A stretch of 7,589 nucleotides of DNA from an uncultured Clostridium sp. (GTDB lineage: Bacteria; Bacillota; Clostridia; TANB77; CAG-508): positions 1-7,589 of the forward strand of contig USJU01000064.1 of NCBI GenBank assembly GCA_900555085.1. The letters are read 5' to 3'. The notes beneath the pieces are model-generated. The model searched no databases. It had not been told where the DNA came from and saw only the letters and a list, made by a program, of their open reading frames with translations. Positions within the stretch are counted from its first letter, which is position 1, and every line of letters begins with the position of its first letter. This document shows positions 1 through 6,006 of this stretch, one piece after another. The position numbers and the translations under genes were made by a program.

Positions 1-817
1 AGCTACTTCCAACTGTAAGTTGTAATTCTCCATTTGTTACTGGCTCATCAAATGATGTTGTTATCATTGTTTGTCCATCTATTTCCATTGAAATTTCTTT
101 TTGAGTTTTTTCTGTATTTTCATCACTTTCTTCTGTATTTTCTGAATTTGAATCGTCTTTATTTGTAGCATAATCTTTGCTGATTTGTTCTAACTTTTGC
201 TTTCCTTCTTTATTAAATATAATATCTAAGTACACACTTGTTCCAGAAGTTGTATTATTATATAAAACTTTTGCATCTTTAATCATTGAATTATCCATTA
301 GAACTTCTTTTGAATCATTATCTTTAATTTCAAATTTACCTTGTTGATTTATAACAGATAAAACAGTGTCTGTATCATCATTTTGAGCTAATTCTAAAAT
401 TATAGTTCCATTGTCTGTATTTTCTTTAATTTGATATTCATCAAATTTATAATCTTCTAATCTTTTTGCAATTATTTTTTTAGATTCATCAAAATTTTCT
501 TTGTTTAATACTTCTGCACTATTTACAGGTGTATCCTCAGTTGTATAACCTTTTTCTTTTATTTCATCGTCTGCTGCGTTTTCTACAACATTTCCCTCTG
601 AATCTTTTGTAACTTTTTCAGTTGATTCATCTGGCTTTAATACAACTTGCCTTGCACCTTCTAATTCCATTGCTAAATTATAATCTTTTATAATATTAGA
701 GTATGTTCCATTTTTCTTTATATAAATCCCAAAAAATGAAACCATTACTAGTAATATAACTATTAATATAGTTAATACAACCTTTAAATTTACTGTTTTC
801 TTATTTGTTTTTTTCAC
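1..817 (-). CDS. secD: Protein translocase subunit SecD, N-terminal part (gene runs off the left edge)
   Basis: SecD works with SecF at the SecYEG channel in the cytoplasmic membrane and uses the proton gradient to help pull secreted proteins out. The 272 visible codons show a basic start (MKKTNKK), one membrane segment at about residues 13-33, and then the extracellular P1 region. Family-like stretches are ELEGARQVVLKPDE (51-64), the P1 base IIAKRLEDYKFDEYQIKE (115-132), and VINQQGKFEIKD (155-166). A spacer at about 218-240 is almost only D, N, S, E, T and K and looks like a low-complexity insertion. The later P1 head and the five remaining membrane helices lie outside the window. The start is GTG at 817, chosen because AAAGGAGG sits seven bases before it and no better start follows. 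It lies 75 bases downstream of the U32 gene. The identification is strong although only half the protein is seen. Confidence 0.88.
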   Translation of the reverse strand, partial: MKKTNKKTVNLKVVLTILIVILLVMVSFFGIYIKKNGTYSNIIKDYNLAMELEGARQVVLKPDESTEKVTKDSEGNVVENAADDEIKEKGYTTEDTPVNSAEVLNKENFDESKKIIAKRLEDYKFDEYQIKENTDNGTIILELAQNDDTDTVLSVINQQGKFEIKDNDSKEVLMDNSMIKDAKVLYNNTTSGTSVYLDIIFNKEGKQKLEQISKDYATNKDDSNSENTEESDENTEKTQKEISMEIDGQTMITTSFDEPVTNGELQLTVGSS

Positions 818-863
818 TTTATTTCCTCCTTTGAATTCTTATGCTTTAAAATAATCTTTCAAT

Positions 864-892
864 ATTTTATACTATAATAAAAAAATATACAA
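864..892 (-). promoter_or_regulatory. Probable sigma-A promoter of secD
   Basis: On the minus strand TTGTAT (892-887) and TAAAAT (869-864) are separated by exactly 17 bases, directly after the U32 gene's stop codon. This would give a leader of about 40 bases before the GTG start. The -35 is only a partial match, so secD may also be read through from the U32 gene. Confidence 0.45.
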
Positions 893-2125
893 CTATTTTT
901 TTCTTCTTATAATCCATCCATTTTCACAATTAAACGGAATATTTATTTTAACTGTTTGTCCAGCTCTACCTGGATTTACACTTTCTATTGCTTCTTCTGT
1001 TTCGCTATCCCACATTTGTTTTATTTCAAATACTTTTGATTCTATTTTTCCTGGGATAATTACTTCTAAAGTATCTCCAACTTTTAATTTATTTTTTATT
1101 TCTACTATAGATTTTTCACTATCGTATTCTAGTAATTTTCCGCCATATTCAAAATTTGGGTTATATTGTTTTCCTTCGTATTCTTGAAAATCTCTATTAT
1201 TTCTATCATTAAAATAAAATGTTGTTAAACTTCTTGTTTTAACTTTTTCAATTTCATTTAAATATTTTTTATAATCATATTTCTCAGGATTTTCGAAATA
1301 ATCATCAATAGCAGTTCTATATGCATTTATAACTGTTGCTAAATAATATTCTGTTTTTAATCTTCCTTCAATTTTTAAGCTATCTAATTCCATTTTCATT
1401 ATTTCTGGAATTTCTTTAATTAGACATAAATCTTTTGAAGAGAATATATATGTTCCATTTTTATCATCATCTACAGGCATTAGATTTCCTGGATTATTTT
1501 TTTCTTCAACATATACATTATATGCCCATCTACAGCTTTGAGCACAATCTCCTAAATTTGCACTTCTGCATGCTAAGAAGTCACTTAAGAAACATCTTCC
1601 TGAATATCCAAAGCAAATAGCTCCATGAGCAAACATTTCTATTTCTAAATCTTTAGGCTTATTTTCTATCATATATTTTATTTGCTCTTTATTTAACTCC
1701 CTTGCAAGAATAATTCTTTTTGCTCCATTTTTATACCAAAAATTTGCTGAATGGAAACTAACTGTATTTGCTTGTGTGCTTATATGTATATCAACATCTG
1801 GTGCAACTTCTTTTACTGCGTCTACAACTCCACCATCTGCAACTATTATTCCATCTACTTTTAATTCATTTAATATTTTGGCTTGTTTTTTTATTTCTTC
1901 ATAAGATTCGTCCCATGCAAAAATATTAATTGCAACATGAACTCTTTTTCCTATTTTATGAGCATATTCTATTGTTTTTACTAAATCGCTATCATCCATT
2001 TCTGCCCTTGTTCTTAATGAAAGTGAAGAAGTTCCACAATATATAGCATCTGCACCATACATAAATGCTGTTTTTGCTTTTTCAAATGAACCTGCTGGTG
2101 CAAGTAATTCTGGTTTTTTCATCAT
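893..2125 (-). CDS. U32-family protein (peptidase U32; TrhP/RlhA-type RNA hydroxylation factor)
   Basis: The 410-residue protein carries the complete U32 signature at residues 163-181 (E163, H167, G168, C171, G176, C178, S181). The N-terminus PELLAPAGSFEKAKTAF and the GADAIYCG segment are typical of the family's TIM-barrel domain, and residues from about 330 form the C-terminal U32 beta domain. Members were first called collagenases, but the studied E. coli proteins TrhP (YegQ) and RlhA are needed for prephenate-dependent hydroxylation of tRNA uridine 34 and of a 23S rRNA cytidine. C171, C178, C194 or C198, and C234 are candidate iron-sulfur ligands (inference). Sequence alone does not settle whether the target is tRNA or rRNA; the single-chain form and length lean towards TrhP. 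Two adjacent ATG codons follow AAGGAGA; the second (2122) has the better spacing of seven bases, so the true protein may lack the first Met. Confidence 0.85.
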   Translation of the reverse strand: MMKKPELLAPAGSFEKAKTAFMYGADAIYCGTSSLSLRTRAEMDDSDLVKTIEYAHKIGKRVHVAINIFAWDESYEEIKKQAKILNELKVDGIIVADGGVVDAVKEVAPDVDIHISTQANTVSFHSANFWYKNGAKRIILARELNKEQIKYMIENKPKDLEIEMFAHGAICFGYSGRCFLSDFLACRSANLGDCAQSCRWAYNVYVEEKNNPGNLMPVDDDKNGTYIFSSKDLCLIKEIPEIMKMELDSLKIEGRLKTEYYLATVINAYRTAIDDYFENPEKYDYKKYLNEIEKVKTRSLTTFYFNDRNNRDFQEYEGKQYNPNFEYGGKLLEYDSEKSIVEIKNKLKVGDTLEVIIPGKIESKVFEIKQMWDSETEEAIESVNPGRAGQTVKINIPFNCENGWIIRRKK

Positions 2126-2152
2126 ATTTCTCCTTTTAATTTTGTTTTGTAC

Positions 2153-2181
2153 ATTATATATTTGATGAGCTTAAAAATCAA
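2153..2181 (-). promoter_or_regulatory. Sigma-A promoter of the U32 gene
   Basis: Minus-strand TTGATT (2181-2176) and a perfect TATAAT (2158-2153) are 17 bases apart. They lie 28 bases upstream of the start codon, leaving a short leader that holds the AAGGAGA ribosome binding site. The U32 gene therefore starts its own transcript rather than depending on yihY. Confidence 0.65.
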
Positions 2182-2244
2182 GGAAATTTCGCAGATTTTT
2201 GTTTAAATAATTATATAAATTAATAAAATTTTAATTAAATAAAA

Positions 2245-2342
2245 AACGTTTGACAATATTTTAGATTATATTTTTGTTTTTTGGCACGGAGCGCCGTGCC
2301 CCTACAACGTTTGACGATATTTTAGATTATATTTTTATTTTT
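2245..2342. repeat. 37-bp direct repeat pair flanking a palindrome
   Basis: Positions 2245-2281 and 2306-2342 match over 37 bases with two differences (2255 A versus 2316 G; 2276 G versus 2337 A). They are separated by 24 bases that contain the GC-rich palindrome. The right copy holds the stop codon and the last codons of yihY; the left copy lies in the spacer and repeats that gene end. The arrangement suggests a duplication linked to the arrival or spread of the palindrome. Confidence 0.85.
2283..2305. repeat. GC-rich palindromic element 1 with CTACA flank
   Basis: GGCACGG (2283-2289), loop AGCG, CCGTGCC (2294-2300), then CCTAC(A). The seven-base stem is perfect and far more GC-rich than the surroundings. 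It lies 3' of yihY, but the downstream side on yihY's strand is A-rich and not a U-run, so it is not a standard intrinsic terminator. It resembles the elements at 7338 and 7404. Confidence 0.75.
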
Positions 2343-3128
2343 AAATATATCAATTATTTTGTTTATTTCTGCACCTAAAAATAATGTATACATACATGTA
2401 TATGTCCACATCATAATTAGCATAATTGTTGTTAAACTTCCATACATAAGTGAAAAGCCTTTAAATATATTTAAATATCTTGCAAATATAAACGATACAA
2501 TGTTTAGTCCTATTGAACCAATAAATGCTCCGGGTATTTGTGATAGTATTTTTACTTTGTGCTTTGGTATAAATTTGTATATAGCAATATACATAAAAAA
2601 TGTAAATACTATATACCCTAATTCTGCTAATGCCTTCCAGAAAAAACTATCTAAGAATATAAATTTACTTTGCAATATTTCTATAAAACTATTTCCAAAT
2701 ACAAGTAATACAAGTGCTACTGTAATTAATATTAGAAATATTACTGTATTAAGTAGTGATTTTGCCTTTAGATATATATATTTGCTCTCATCAATTTCAT
2801 AAATGTTATTAAGTCCCTTATTTAAAGCAAAAAGACCCTTTCCTGCTGACCATAGTGTAAATAATATTGCAATAGATATTGTTCCATATGATTTTGAATA
2901 TACCTCTTGAACTATTCCTAAAACCAAATCTTTCATTGTGGATGGAATTACATATGAAATAACGTTATACACAGTTTGTGCTTCTATTCCTGTGAATTGT
3001 ATTAATGATAATAATAAAATTAAAAATGGGACAAATGCAAGTATCATATAATAAGATGATTGTGCTGAGAATTCACTTACATGATCATCTCCCATTTTTT
3101 CAAATACTTTGTTTATTTTTTCTCTCAT
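2322..3128 (-). CDS. YihY/virulence factor BrkB family membrane protein
   Basis: This 268-residue integral membrane protein has about six hydrophobic segments (roughly 24-45, 82-103, 126-148, 168-187, 197-217 and 229-255). It shows hallmark stretches of the YihY/BrkB family: FSAQSSYYMILAFVPFLILL near the start, LWSAGKGLFALNKGLNNIY in the middle, and GSLTTIMLIMMWTY with LGAEIN near the end. The molecular role of the family is not firmly known. It was once linked to RNase BN, which was later assigned to another gene, and to serum resistance in Bordetella; transport or envelope roles are proposed. The start is ATG at 3128 with AGGAG seven bases upstream. It follows the metallopeptidase gene by only 34 bases, so the two are probably cotranscribed. 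A TATAAT at 3160-3155 in that gap lacks a good -35. The 3' end is duplicated just downstream in a 37-bp repeat. Confidence 0.85.
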   Translation of the reverse strand: MREKINKVFEKMGDDHVSEFSAQSSYYMILAFVPFLILLLSLIQFTGIEAQTVYNVISYVIPSTMKDLVLGIVQEVYSKSYGTISIAILFTLWSAGKGLFALNKGLNNIYEIDESKYIYLKAKSLLNTVIFLILITVALVLLVFGNSFIEILQSKFIFLDSFFWKALAELGYIVFTFFMYIAIYKFIPKHKVKILSQIPGAFIGSIGLNIVSFIFARYLNIFKGFSLMYGSLTTIMLIMMWTYTCMYTLFLGAEINKIIDIFKNKNII

Positions 3129-3162
3129 TTATAAACTCCTAATATTTTTTTACTATTATACA

Positions 3163-3846
3163 TTAGAATTTATATTTTGAAATTAAATTTTCAATTTTTT
3201 TATAATTTTTTTGATTTTTTTCTATCATTTCTAAAAATTTTTTTGAGTGTGTTTTATATTTTAAATGACAATATTCATGCATAACAACATATTCTATAAC
3301 TGTTCTATTATATTTAGCAATTTCTGGGTTAATAGTTATAACTTTATTTTCACATTTTCCTAATGTATTTCCCATATTTTCTATTTTGAAATCTTCTGGT
3401 GCAAAACCTAATAATACTCTTGCTTTTTCCATAGCCATTTCTATTTCATCTTGTGCTACTTTTTCTATTAATTTATTTAATACAATTTGTATAATTGCTC
3501 TGTTATCTATCTTTCTATATTTGTTAGGTAATAAAATTTCTACAATGCTATTTTCTACATTTACTTCCGGTACAGAAATATTTTCGAATTTAATTTCTAA
3601 TTCATATTTGTTTCCTAATAAATATATGTATTTATTTATATTCTTTCTTTTTAATTCATATTCATTTAATTTTTCTATTATCCATTTTCTTTTTTGTTCA
3701 ACAACTTCTTGTATTTGATTACTTGTAACATACCAAGGAGCGTTTACTAATACTTCTCCATTTTGTACTGATATATATATACCTTTATTATCTGCCTTAT
3801 TAACTGTATACTCTATTACATTGTTTTTTATTCCAAATATATTCAT
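3163..3846 (-). CDS. YgjP-like zinc metallopeptidase domain protein (M48/SprT-like, DUF45)
   Basis: The 227-residue soluble protein ends in the zinc site HEYCH (H190, E191, H194) followed by KYKTHSKKF with H200. This HExxH-x5-H spacing is typical of the YgjP-like metallopeptidase domain. Before it, GKCENKVITINPEIA (163-177) corresponds to the family's usual WGSC...LN region but has lost the Trp and Ser. The N-terminal half (about 10-110) is beta-rich, with the basic segment VVEQKRKWIIEKL. No signal peptide is seen, so it is cytoplasmic. Substrates of the family are poorly known; related SprT-like proteins cleave DNA-bound proteins, which makes a DNA-damage role reasonable but unproven. The start is ATG at 3846 after GGGAG. 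Its promoter carries LexA-like boxes, which suggests SOS induction. yihY follows 34 bases downstream. The domain is sure; the cellular role is not. Confidence 0.82.
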   Translation of the reverse strand: MNIFGIKNNVIEYTVNKADNKGIYISVQNGEVLVNAPWYVTSNQIQEVVEQKRKWIIEKLNEYELKRKNINKYIYLLGNKYELEIKFENISVPEVNVENSIVEILLPNKYRKIDNRAIIQIVLNKLIEKVAQDEIEMAMEKARVLLGFAPEDFKIENMGNTLGKCENKVITINPEIAKYNRTVIEYVVMHEYCHLKYKTHSKKFLEMIEKNQKNYKKIENLISKYKF

Positions 3847-3865
3847 TTTTTATCGCTCCCTTTTT

Positions 3866-3879
3866 CAAATTTATGTTCG
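3866..3879. promoter_or_regulatory. Second LexA-like box, metallopeptidase leader
   Basis: CAAATTTATGTTCG has one perfect half-site (ATGTTCG; on the other strand CGAACAT) and one degenerate half. It lies two bases from the better box at 3882-3895, on the transcript side of the promoter. It may be an auxiliary site. Confidence 0.4.
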
Positions 3880-3881
3880 TT

Positions 3882-3895
3882 TGAACTTATGTTTG
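3882..3895. promoter_or_regulatory. LexA box in the metallopeptidase promoter
   Basis: TGAACTTATGTTTG fits the Gram-positive SOS pattern CGAAC-N4-GTTYG at all core positions (GAAC, four bases, GTTT, G). It starts one base past the -10 of the gene's promoter and so overlaps the expected transcription start. Bound LexA would block transcription. Confidence 0.62.
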
Positions 3896-3896
3896 T

Positions 3897-3925
3897 ATTT
3901 TACTATTAGATTTTTTATTTGTCAA
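3897..3925 (-). promoter_or_regulatory. Sigma-A promoter of the metallopeptidase (and probably yihY)
   Basis: Minus-strand TTGACA (3925-3920) and TAAAAT (3902-3897) are exactly 17 bases apart, an almost perfect sigma-A promoter with the same two hexamers as the lexA promoter. The leader is about 45 bases and contains the LexA-like boxes. Confidence 0.75.
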
Positions 3926-3934
3926 TAGTTTTTT

Positions 3935-3948
3935 TGAAAAAATGTTCG
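3935..3948. promoter_or_regulatory. Third LexA-like box upstream of the metallopeptidase -35
   Basis: TGAAAAAATGTTCG matches GAAC-N4-GTTCG with one core mismatch (GAAA). It lies ten bases upstream of the -35 and a few bases after the stop of the 47-residue gene. Tracts of T and A make chance matches easier here, so this is the least certain of the three. Confidence 0.3.
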
Positions 3949-3953
3949 CAAAT

Positions 3954-4097
3954 TTATTTTTTGTTTTTATTTGTAATTTTTTCTAATCTTTGAACAATAT
4001 CTTTTTGTTTTTCTGTTGGTATCCATGCGAAATATGATGTTACAAATTCTCCATATTTTGTTACATCTTCACTTTCTTCTTTATGTTCTTTTTCCAT
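3954..4097 (-). CDS. Small uncharacterised protein, 47 residues
   Basis: An open frame from ATG 4097 to TAA 3954 encodes MEKEHKEESE then DVTKYGEFVT, SYFAWIPTEK, QKDIVQRLEK and ITNKNKK. The first 12 residues are strongly acidic with lysines, the middle has an aromatic patch (Y15, F18, Y22, F23, W25), and the end is a basic helix-like segment. There is no signal peptide or membrane helix. Its amino-acid make-up and codon choice look like a real gene. The only Shine-Dalgarno-like sequence, GGTAGGTG, lies 8 bases upstream inside a 15-bp hairpin that ends one base before the ATG, so translation may be controlled. It starts 52 bases after the HipA-like gene and could be its partner or modulator (inference). 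I do not recognise a family. Confidence 0.6.
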   Translation of the reverse strand: MEKEHKEESEDVTKYGEFVTSYFAWIPTEKQKDIVQRLEKITNKNKK

Positions 4098-4098
4098 A

Positions 4099-4137
4099 AA
4101 AAATACACCTACCTTTTATTTTGGTATGTGCATTTTT
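4099..4137 (-). promoter_or_regulatory. 15-bp hairpin masking the ribosome binding site of the 47-residue gene
   Basis: On the minus strand the arm 4137-4123 (AAAAATGCACATACC) pairs with 4113-4099 (GGTAGGTGTATTTTT), with one A-G mismatch and one G-U pair, around the loop AAAATAAAA. The 3' arm contains the only Shine-Dalgarno-like GGTAGG and ends in a U-run. It can act as an intrinsic terminator for the kinase-like gene, as a translation switch for the small gene, or both. Confidence 0.6.
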
Positions 4138-4149
4138 CTATTTTTTATT

Positions 4150-5109
4150 CTATCTTTCTTCTAATTCTTTTTGTTCATATACGTCATTATAAGATTGTTC
4201 TAATTCTATTTTTCTTTCTGCAAAAAACTTTCTGTAATTATTTAAAGTTTTTTCTTCTATATTAATTCCGTCATCTTCCATATCTTCAATAATTTTTTCA
4301 AAGTCTATTTTAGATATTGCATCTTTTACATATTTTTGTAACCATTTTTCTTCTTTATATTGTTCTAAAATATCTTTCATTTCTGTACTATCATTGTTAG
4401 CTCTTCGCAAATGCTTAGATTTTGTTTCTACTCCACAAGAACAATCGTAATCGTATATAGGTGAAAATTTTGCATTTATTCCATCTTCTACAACTGCCCA
4501 ATTTCCATTATTTTCGTCTGATTGCATAACAAATTTATTAAAAATTGTTTGTTTCAAAAATTCATGTTTTATTGAAACAATATCTTCAATATTATAATTT
4601 TTCTCTTTTCCATATGATTCAATCTGTTTAAGAATTTCATCTATATTTAATTCCATTGGATCTCTTAATATAGAATTTCCTTCTACCAATTTTTCATTTT
4701 TATTTAAAAAACTTGGTGTTATTATATATGTTAATCTTGGATTAGATTTTTCCATTGCTAAATAATATTGAGCACTTTTTATTCCAAATTGTTTTGATAA
4801 ATATTGCATTACAATTGCATTATATTTACTAAAATTATAATTTTCTTCACTTAAATTTCTATACACATCTCCAAATATATTTTTTACAAGAACCATATCC
4901 ATATTGTCTAGCATATACCAACCTTTTGGAGTTGAATAACTACTTATATCAATTGCTGATTCAGTAGTTCTTTTCATATCTAAAATTATTCTGCCATTTT
5001 TATCTTGTTTATAATATTCTTTTTTAAAAGTATTGTTTTTTTCAAAATTTCCTCTATTTACTTTGTTTTTATTTAAATAATCGTTATATTCTCTTTCATT
5101 AAAAAACAT
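4150..5109 (-). CDS. Orphan HipA-like kinase-fold protein
   Basis: The 319-residue protein keeps the core of the HipA kinase C-terminal domain. QSDENNGNW gives D198 and N203, the same D-x4-N spacing as HipA's catalytic Asp and metal-binding Asn. FSPIYDYD gives D220, at the place of the metal-binding Asp. VLVK (K76) may be the ATP-binding lysine, and SKYNAIVMQYLSKQFGI (94-110) resembles the HipA helix that follows it. The N-terminal HipA subdomain is missing and no HipB-type helix-turn-helix gene is adjacent, so this is not a standard HipBA toxin pair. In size it resembles the stand-alone HipA-like kinase CtkA of Helicobacter. The C-terminus (240-319) is charged and helical. The substrate is unknown. 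ATG 5109 has no Shine-Dalgarno upstream, and an in-frame stop six bases before it excludes an earlier start. It lies 112 bases after lexA with no clear promoter, so read-through from lexA is possible. Confidence 0.6.
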   Translation of the reverse strand: MFFNEREYNDYLNKNKVNRGNFEKNNTFKKEYYKQDKNGRIILDMKRTTESAIDISSYSTPKGWYMLDNMDMVLVKNIFGDVYRNLSEENYNFSKYNAIVMQYLSKQFGIKSAQYYLAMEKSNPRLTYIITPSFLNKNEKLVEGNSILRDPMELNIDEILKQIESYGKEKNYNIEDIVSIKHEFLKQTIFNKFVMQSDENNGNWAVVEDGINAKFSPIYDYDCSCGVETKSKHLRRANNDSTEMKDILEQYKEEKWLQKYVKDAISKIDFEKIIEDMEDDGINIEEKTLNNYRKFFAERKIELEQSYNDVYEQKELEER

Positions 5110-5181
5110 TTTTTATCGTTTAATCACTTTTATAGAAATAAAATCTATGTAATTGATTAATTCCTTCCTATATTATTTACT

Positions 5182-5206
5182 TAGGCAGACCTTATTTGTC
5201 TGCCTA
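5182..5206. terminator. Perfect hairpin between lexA and the kinase-like gene
   Basis: TAGGCAGAC (5182-5190), a seven-base loop, and GTCTGCCTA (5198-5206) form a perfect 9-bp stem starting 16 bases after the lexA stop. On lexA's strand the following bases are AAGTAAATAA, not a U-run, so it is a poor intrinsic terminator. It may act as a processing or mRNA-stabilising stem or as an operator-like palindrome. Confidence 0.45.
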
Positions 5207-5221
5207 TTATAATTTTTAAAT

Positions 5222-5872
5222 TTACATTTTTCTGAAAACACCAGCAACTTTTCCAAGTATTTTACAGTCTGGAACTATTATTGGATCCATTGTACTGTTT
5301 TCTGGTTGTAAACGTATATGATCTTTTTCTTTATAGAAAGTTTTAACTGTAGCTTCGTCACCAACTAAAGCTACTACCATTTCTCCATTACGTGCACTAT
5401 CTTGTTTTTTTACAAGTATTAAATCTCCATCTAAAATACCTGCTTCTATCATACTTTCTCCTCTAACTTTTAGCATAAATGCTTCACTATTTCCAACAAA
5501 GTCTATTGGAATTGGGAATGTATCTGTAACATTTTCAACTGCTAATATTGGTGCTCCTGCTGTAACTTTACCTATAACAGGTACTTCTGCAAGTTCTTTA
5601 TGTGTATAAAAATCTTTAACAGATTTTTCTTTTTTTGCTCCATCTGCGCCTTTTAGAAGTCTAAGTGTTCTACCTTTTTGTGATTCTTTTTTTATAAATC
5701 CTTTTGATTCTAATTGTGCAAGGTAACCATGTACTGTAGCTGTTGAACTTAATCCAACTGCCTTTCCTATTTCTCTAACTGATGGTGGATAGCCGTTTGT
5801 TTGTATTTGTTTTTCAATAAATTTTAATATGGCTCTTTCTCTTTTATTTAGTCCATTTGCATCCTTTTTCAT
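5222..5872 (-). CDS. lexA: LexA, SOS transcriptional repressor and self-cleaving protease
   Basis: LexA binds SOS boxes as a dimer and is inactivated when RecA filaments trigger its self-cleavage. The 216-residue protein has the expected length. The winged helix-turn-helix covers about 1-72, with GYPPSVREIGKAVGLSS and TATVHGYLAQLESKG as the DNA-reading region. A linker follows, then the S24 peptidase domain. Cleavage falls at A105-G106 (VTAGAP); the catalytic residues are S140 (RGESM) and K177 (ATVKTFY). All key residues are present, so it should be functional. The start is ATG 5872 with AGGAG nine bases upstream. It is divergent from serS, and a LexA-like palindrome overlaps its own -35, consistent with autoregulation. 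A perfect hairpin lies just after the stop. Confidence 0.97.
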   Translation of the reverse strand: MKKDANGLNKRERAILKFIEKQIQTNGYPPSVREIGKAVGLSSTATVHGYLAQLESKGFIKKESQKGRTLRLLKGADGAKKEKSVKDFYTHKELAEVPVIGKVTAGAPILAVENVTDTFPIPIDFVGNSEAFMLKVRGESMIEAGILDGDLILVKKQDSARNGEMVVALVGDEATVKTFYKEKDHIRLQPENSTMDPIIVPDCKILGKVAGVFRKM

Positions 5873-5899
5873 TTAATCACGCTCCTAATTTTTTTGTGT

Positions 5900-5928
5900 A
5901 TTTTATCATACAAACATTTAATTGTCAA
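5900..5928 (-). promoter_or_regulatory. Sigma-A promoter of lexA
   Basis: Minus-strand TTGACA (5928-5923) and TAAAAT (5905-5900) are exactly 17 bases apart. The spacer also contains ATGTTTG, a LexA half-site. The leader is about 20-25 bases and holds AGGAG. Confidence 0.75.
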
Positions 5929-5939
5929 ACATAAGTTTA
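5926..5939. promoter_or_regulatory. LexA-like box overlapping the lexA -35
   Basis: CAAACATAAGTTTA is a palindrome AAAC-N4-GTTT that fits a relaxed SOS box. It shares ten identical bases (AAACATAAGT) with the better box before the metallopeptidase when the strands are matched. It overlaps the lexA -35 and lies six bases from the -35 of the divergent serS promoter. Confidence 0.5.
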
Positions 5940-5944
5940 AAAAT

Positions 5945-5973
5945 TTGCTTTTTTATTTATATTGTTGTAAAAT
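5945..5973 (+). promoter_or_regulatory. Sigma-A promoter of serS
   Basis: TTGCTT (5945-5950) and TAAAAT (5968-5973) are 17 bases apart. Transcription would begin near 5980, leaving a leader of under 30 bases, too short for a T-box riboswitch. Confidence 0.55.
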
Positions 5974-6006
5974 GCTGTTATTAATTTTATTTTTATGGAG
6001 GCTATT

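Noticed and set aside
1435..1620. Open frames on the plus strand opposite the U32, yihY, metallopeptidase and kinase-like genes
   Set aside because: They are antisense shadows of clear protein families, with improbable F/I/Y-rich composition and no ribosome binding sites.
2250..2273. Plus-strand promoter starting with TTGACA in the left 37-bp repeat
   Set aside because: The nearest TATATT is only about 12 bases away, there is no plus-strand gene to serve, and the hexamer is part of the copied repeat.
2283..2300. Intrinsic terminator for yihY
   Set aside because: The stem is followed by AAAAAACAAAAA on the yihY strand, not a U-run; it fits the dispersed palindrome family better.
4150..5109. 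Classical HipBA toxin-antitoxin pair
   Set aside because: No HipB-like helix-turn-helix gene is adjacent and the N-terminal HipA subdomain is absent; lexA next door is a genuine LexA with all protease residues.
5995..6006. An earlier in-frame ATG as the serS start
   Set aside because: It overlaps the GGAGG that serves the ATG at 6007 and has no ribosome binding site of its own; SerRS proteins typically begin MxDIKLIRENP, as at 6007.
5974..6006. T-box riboswitch before serS, common in Firmicutes
   Set aside because: The leader after the likely promoter is under 30 bases and has no T-box core or specifier stem.
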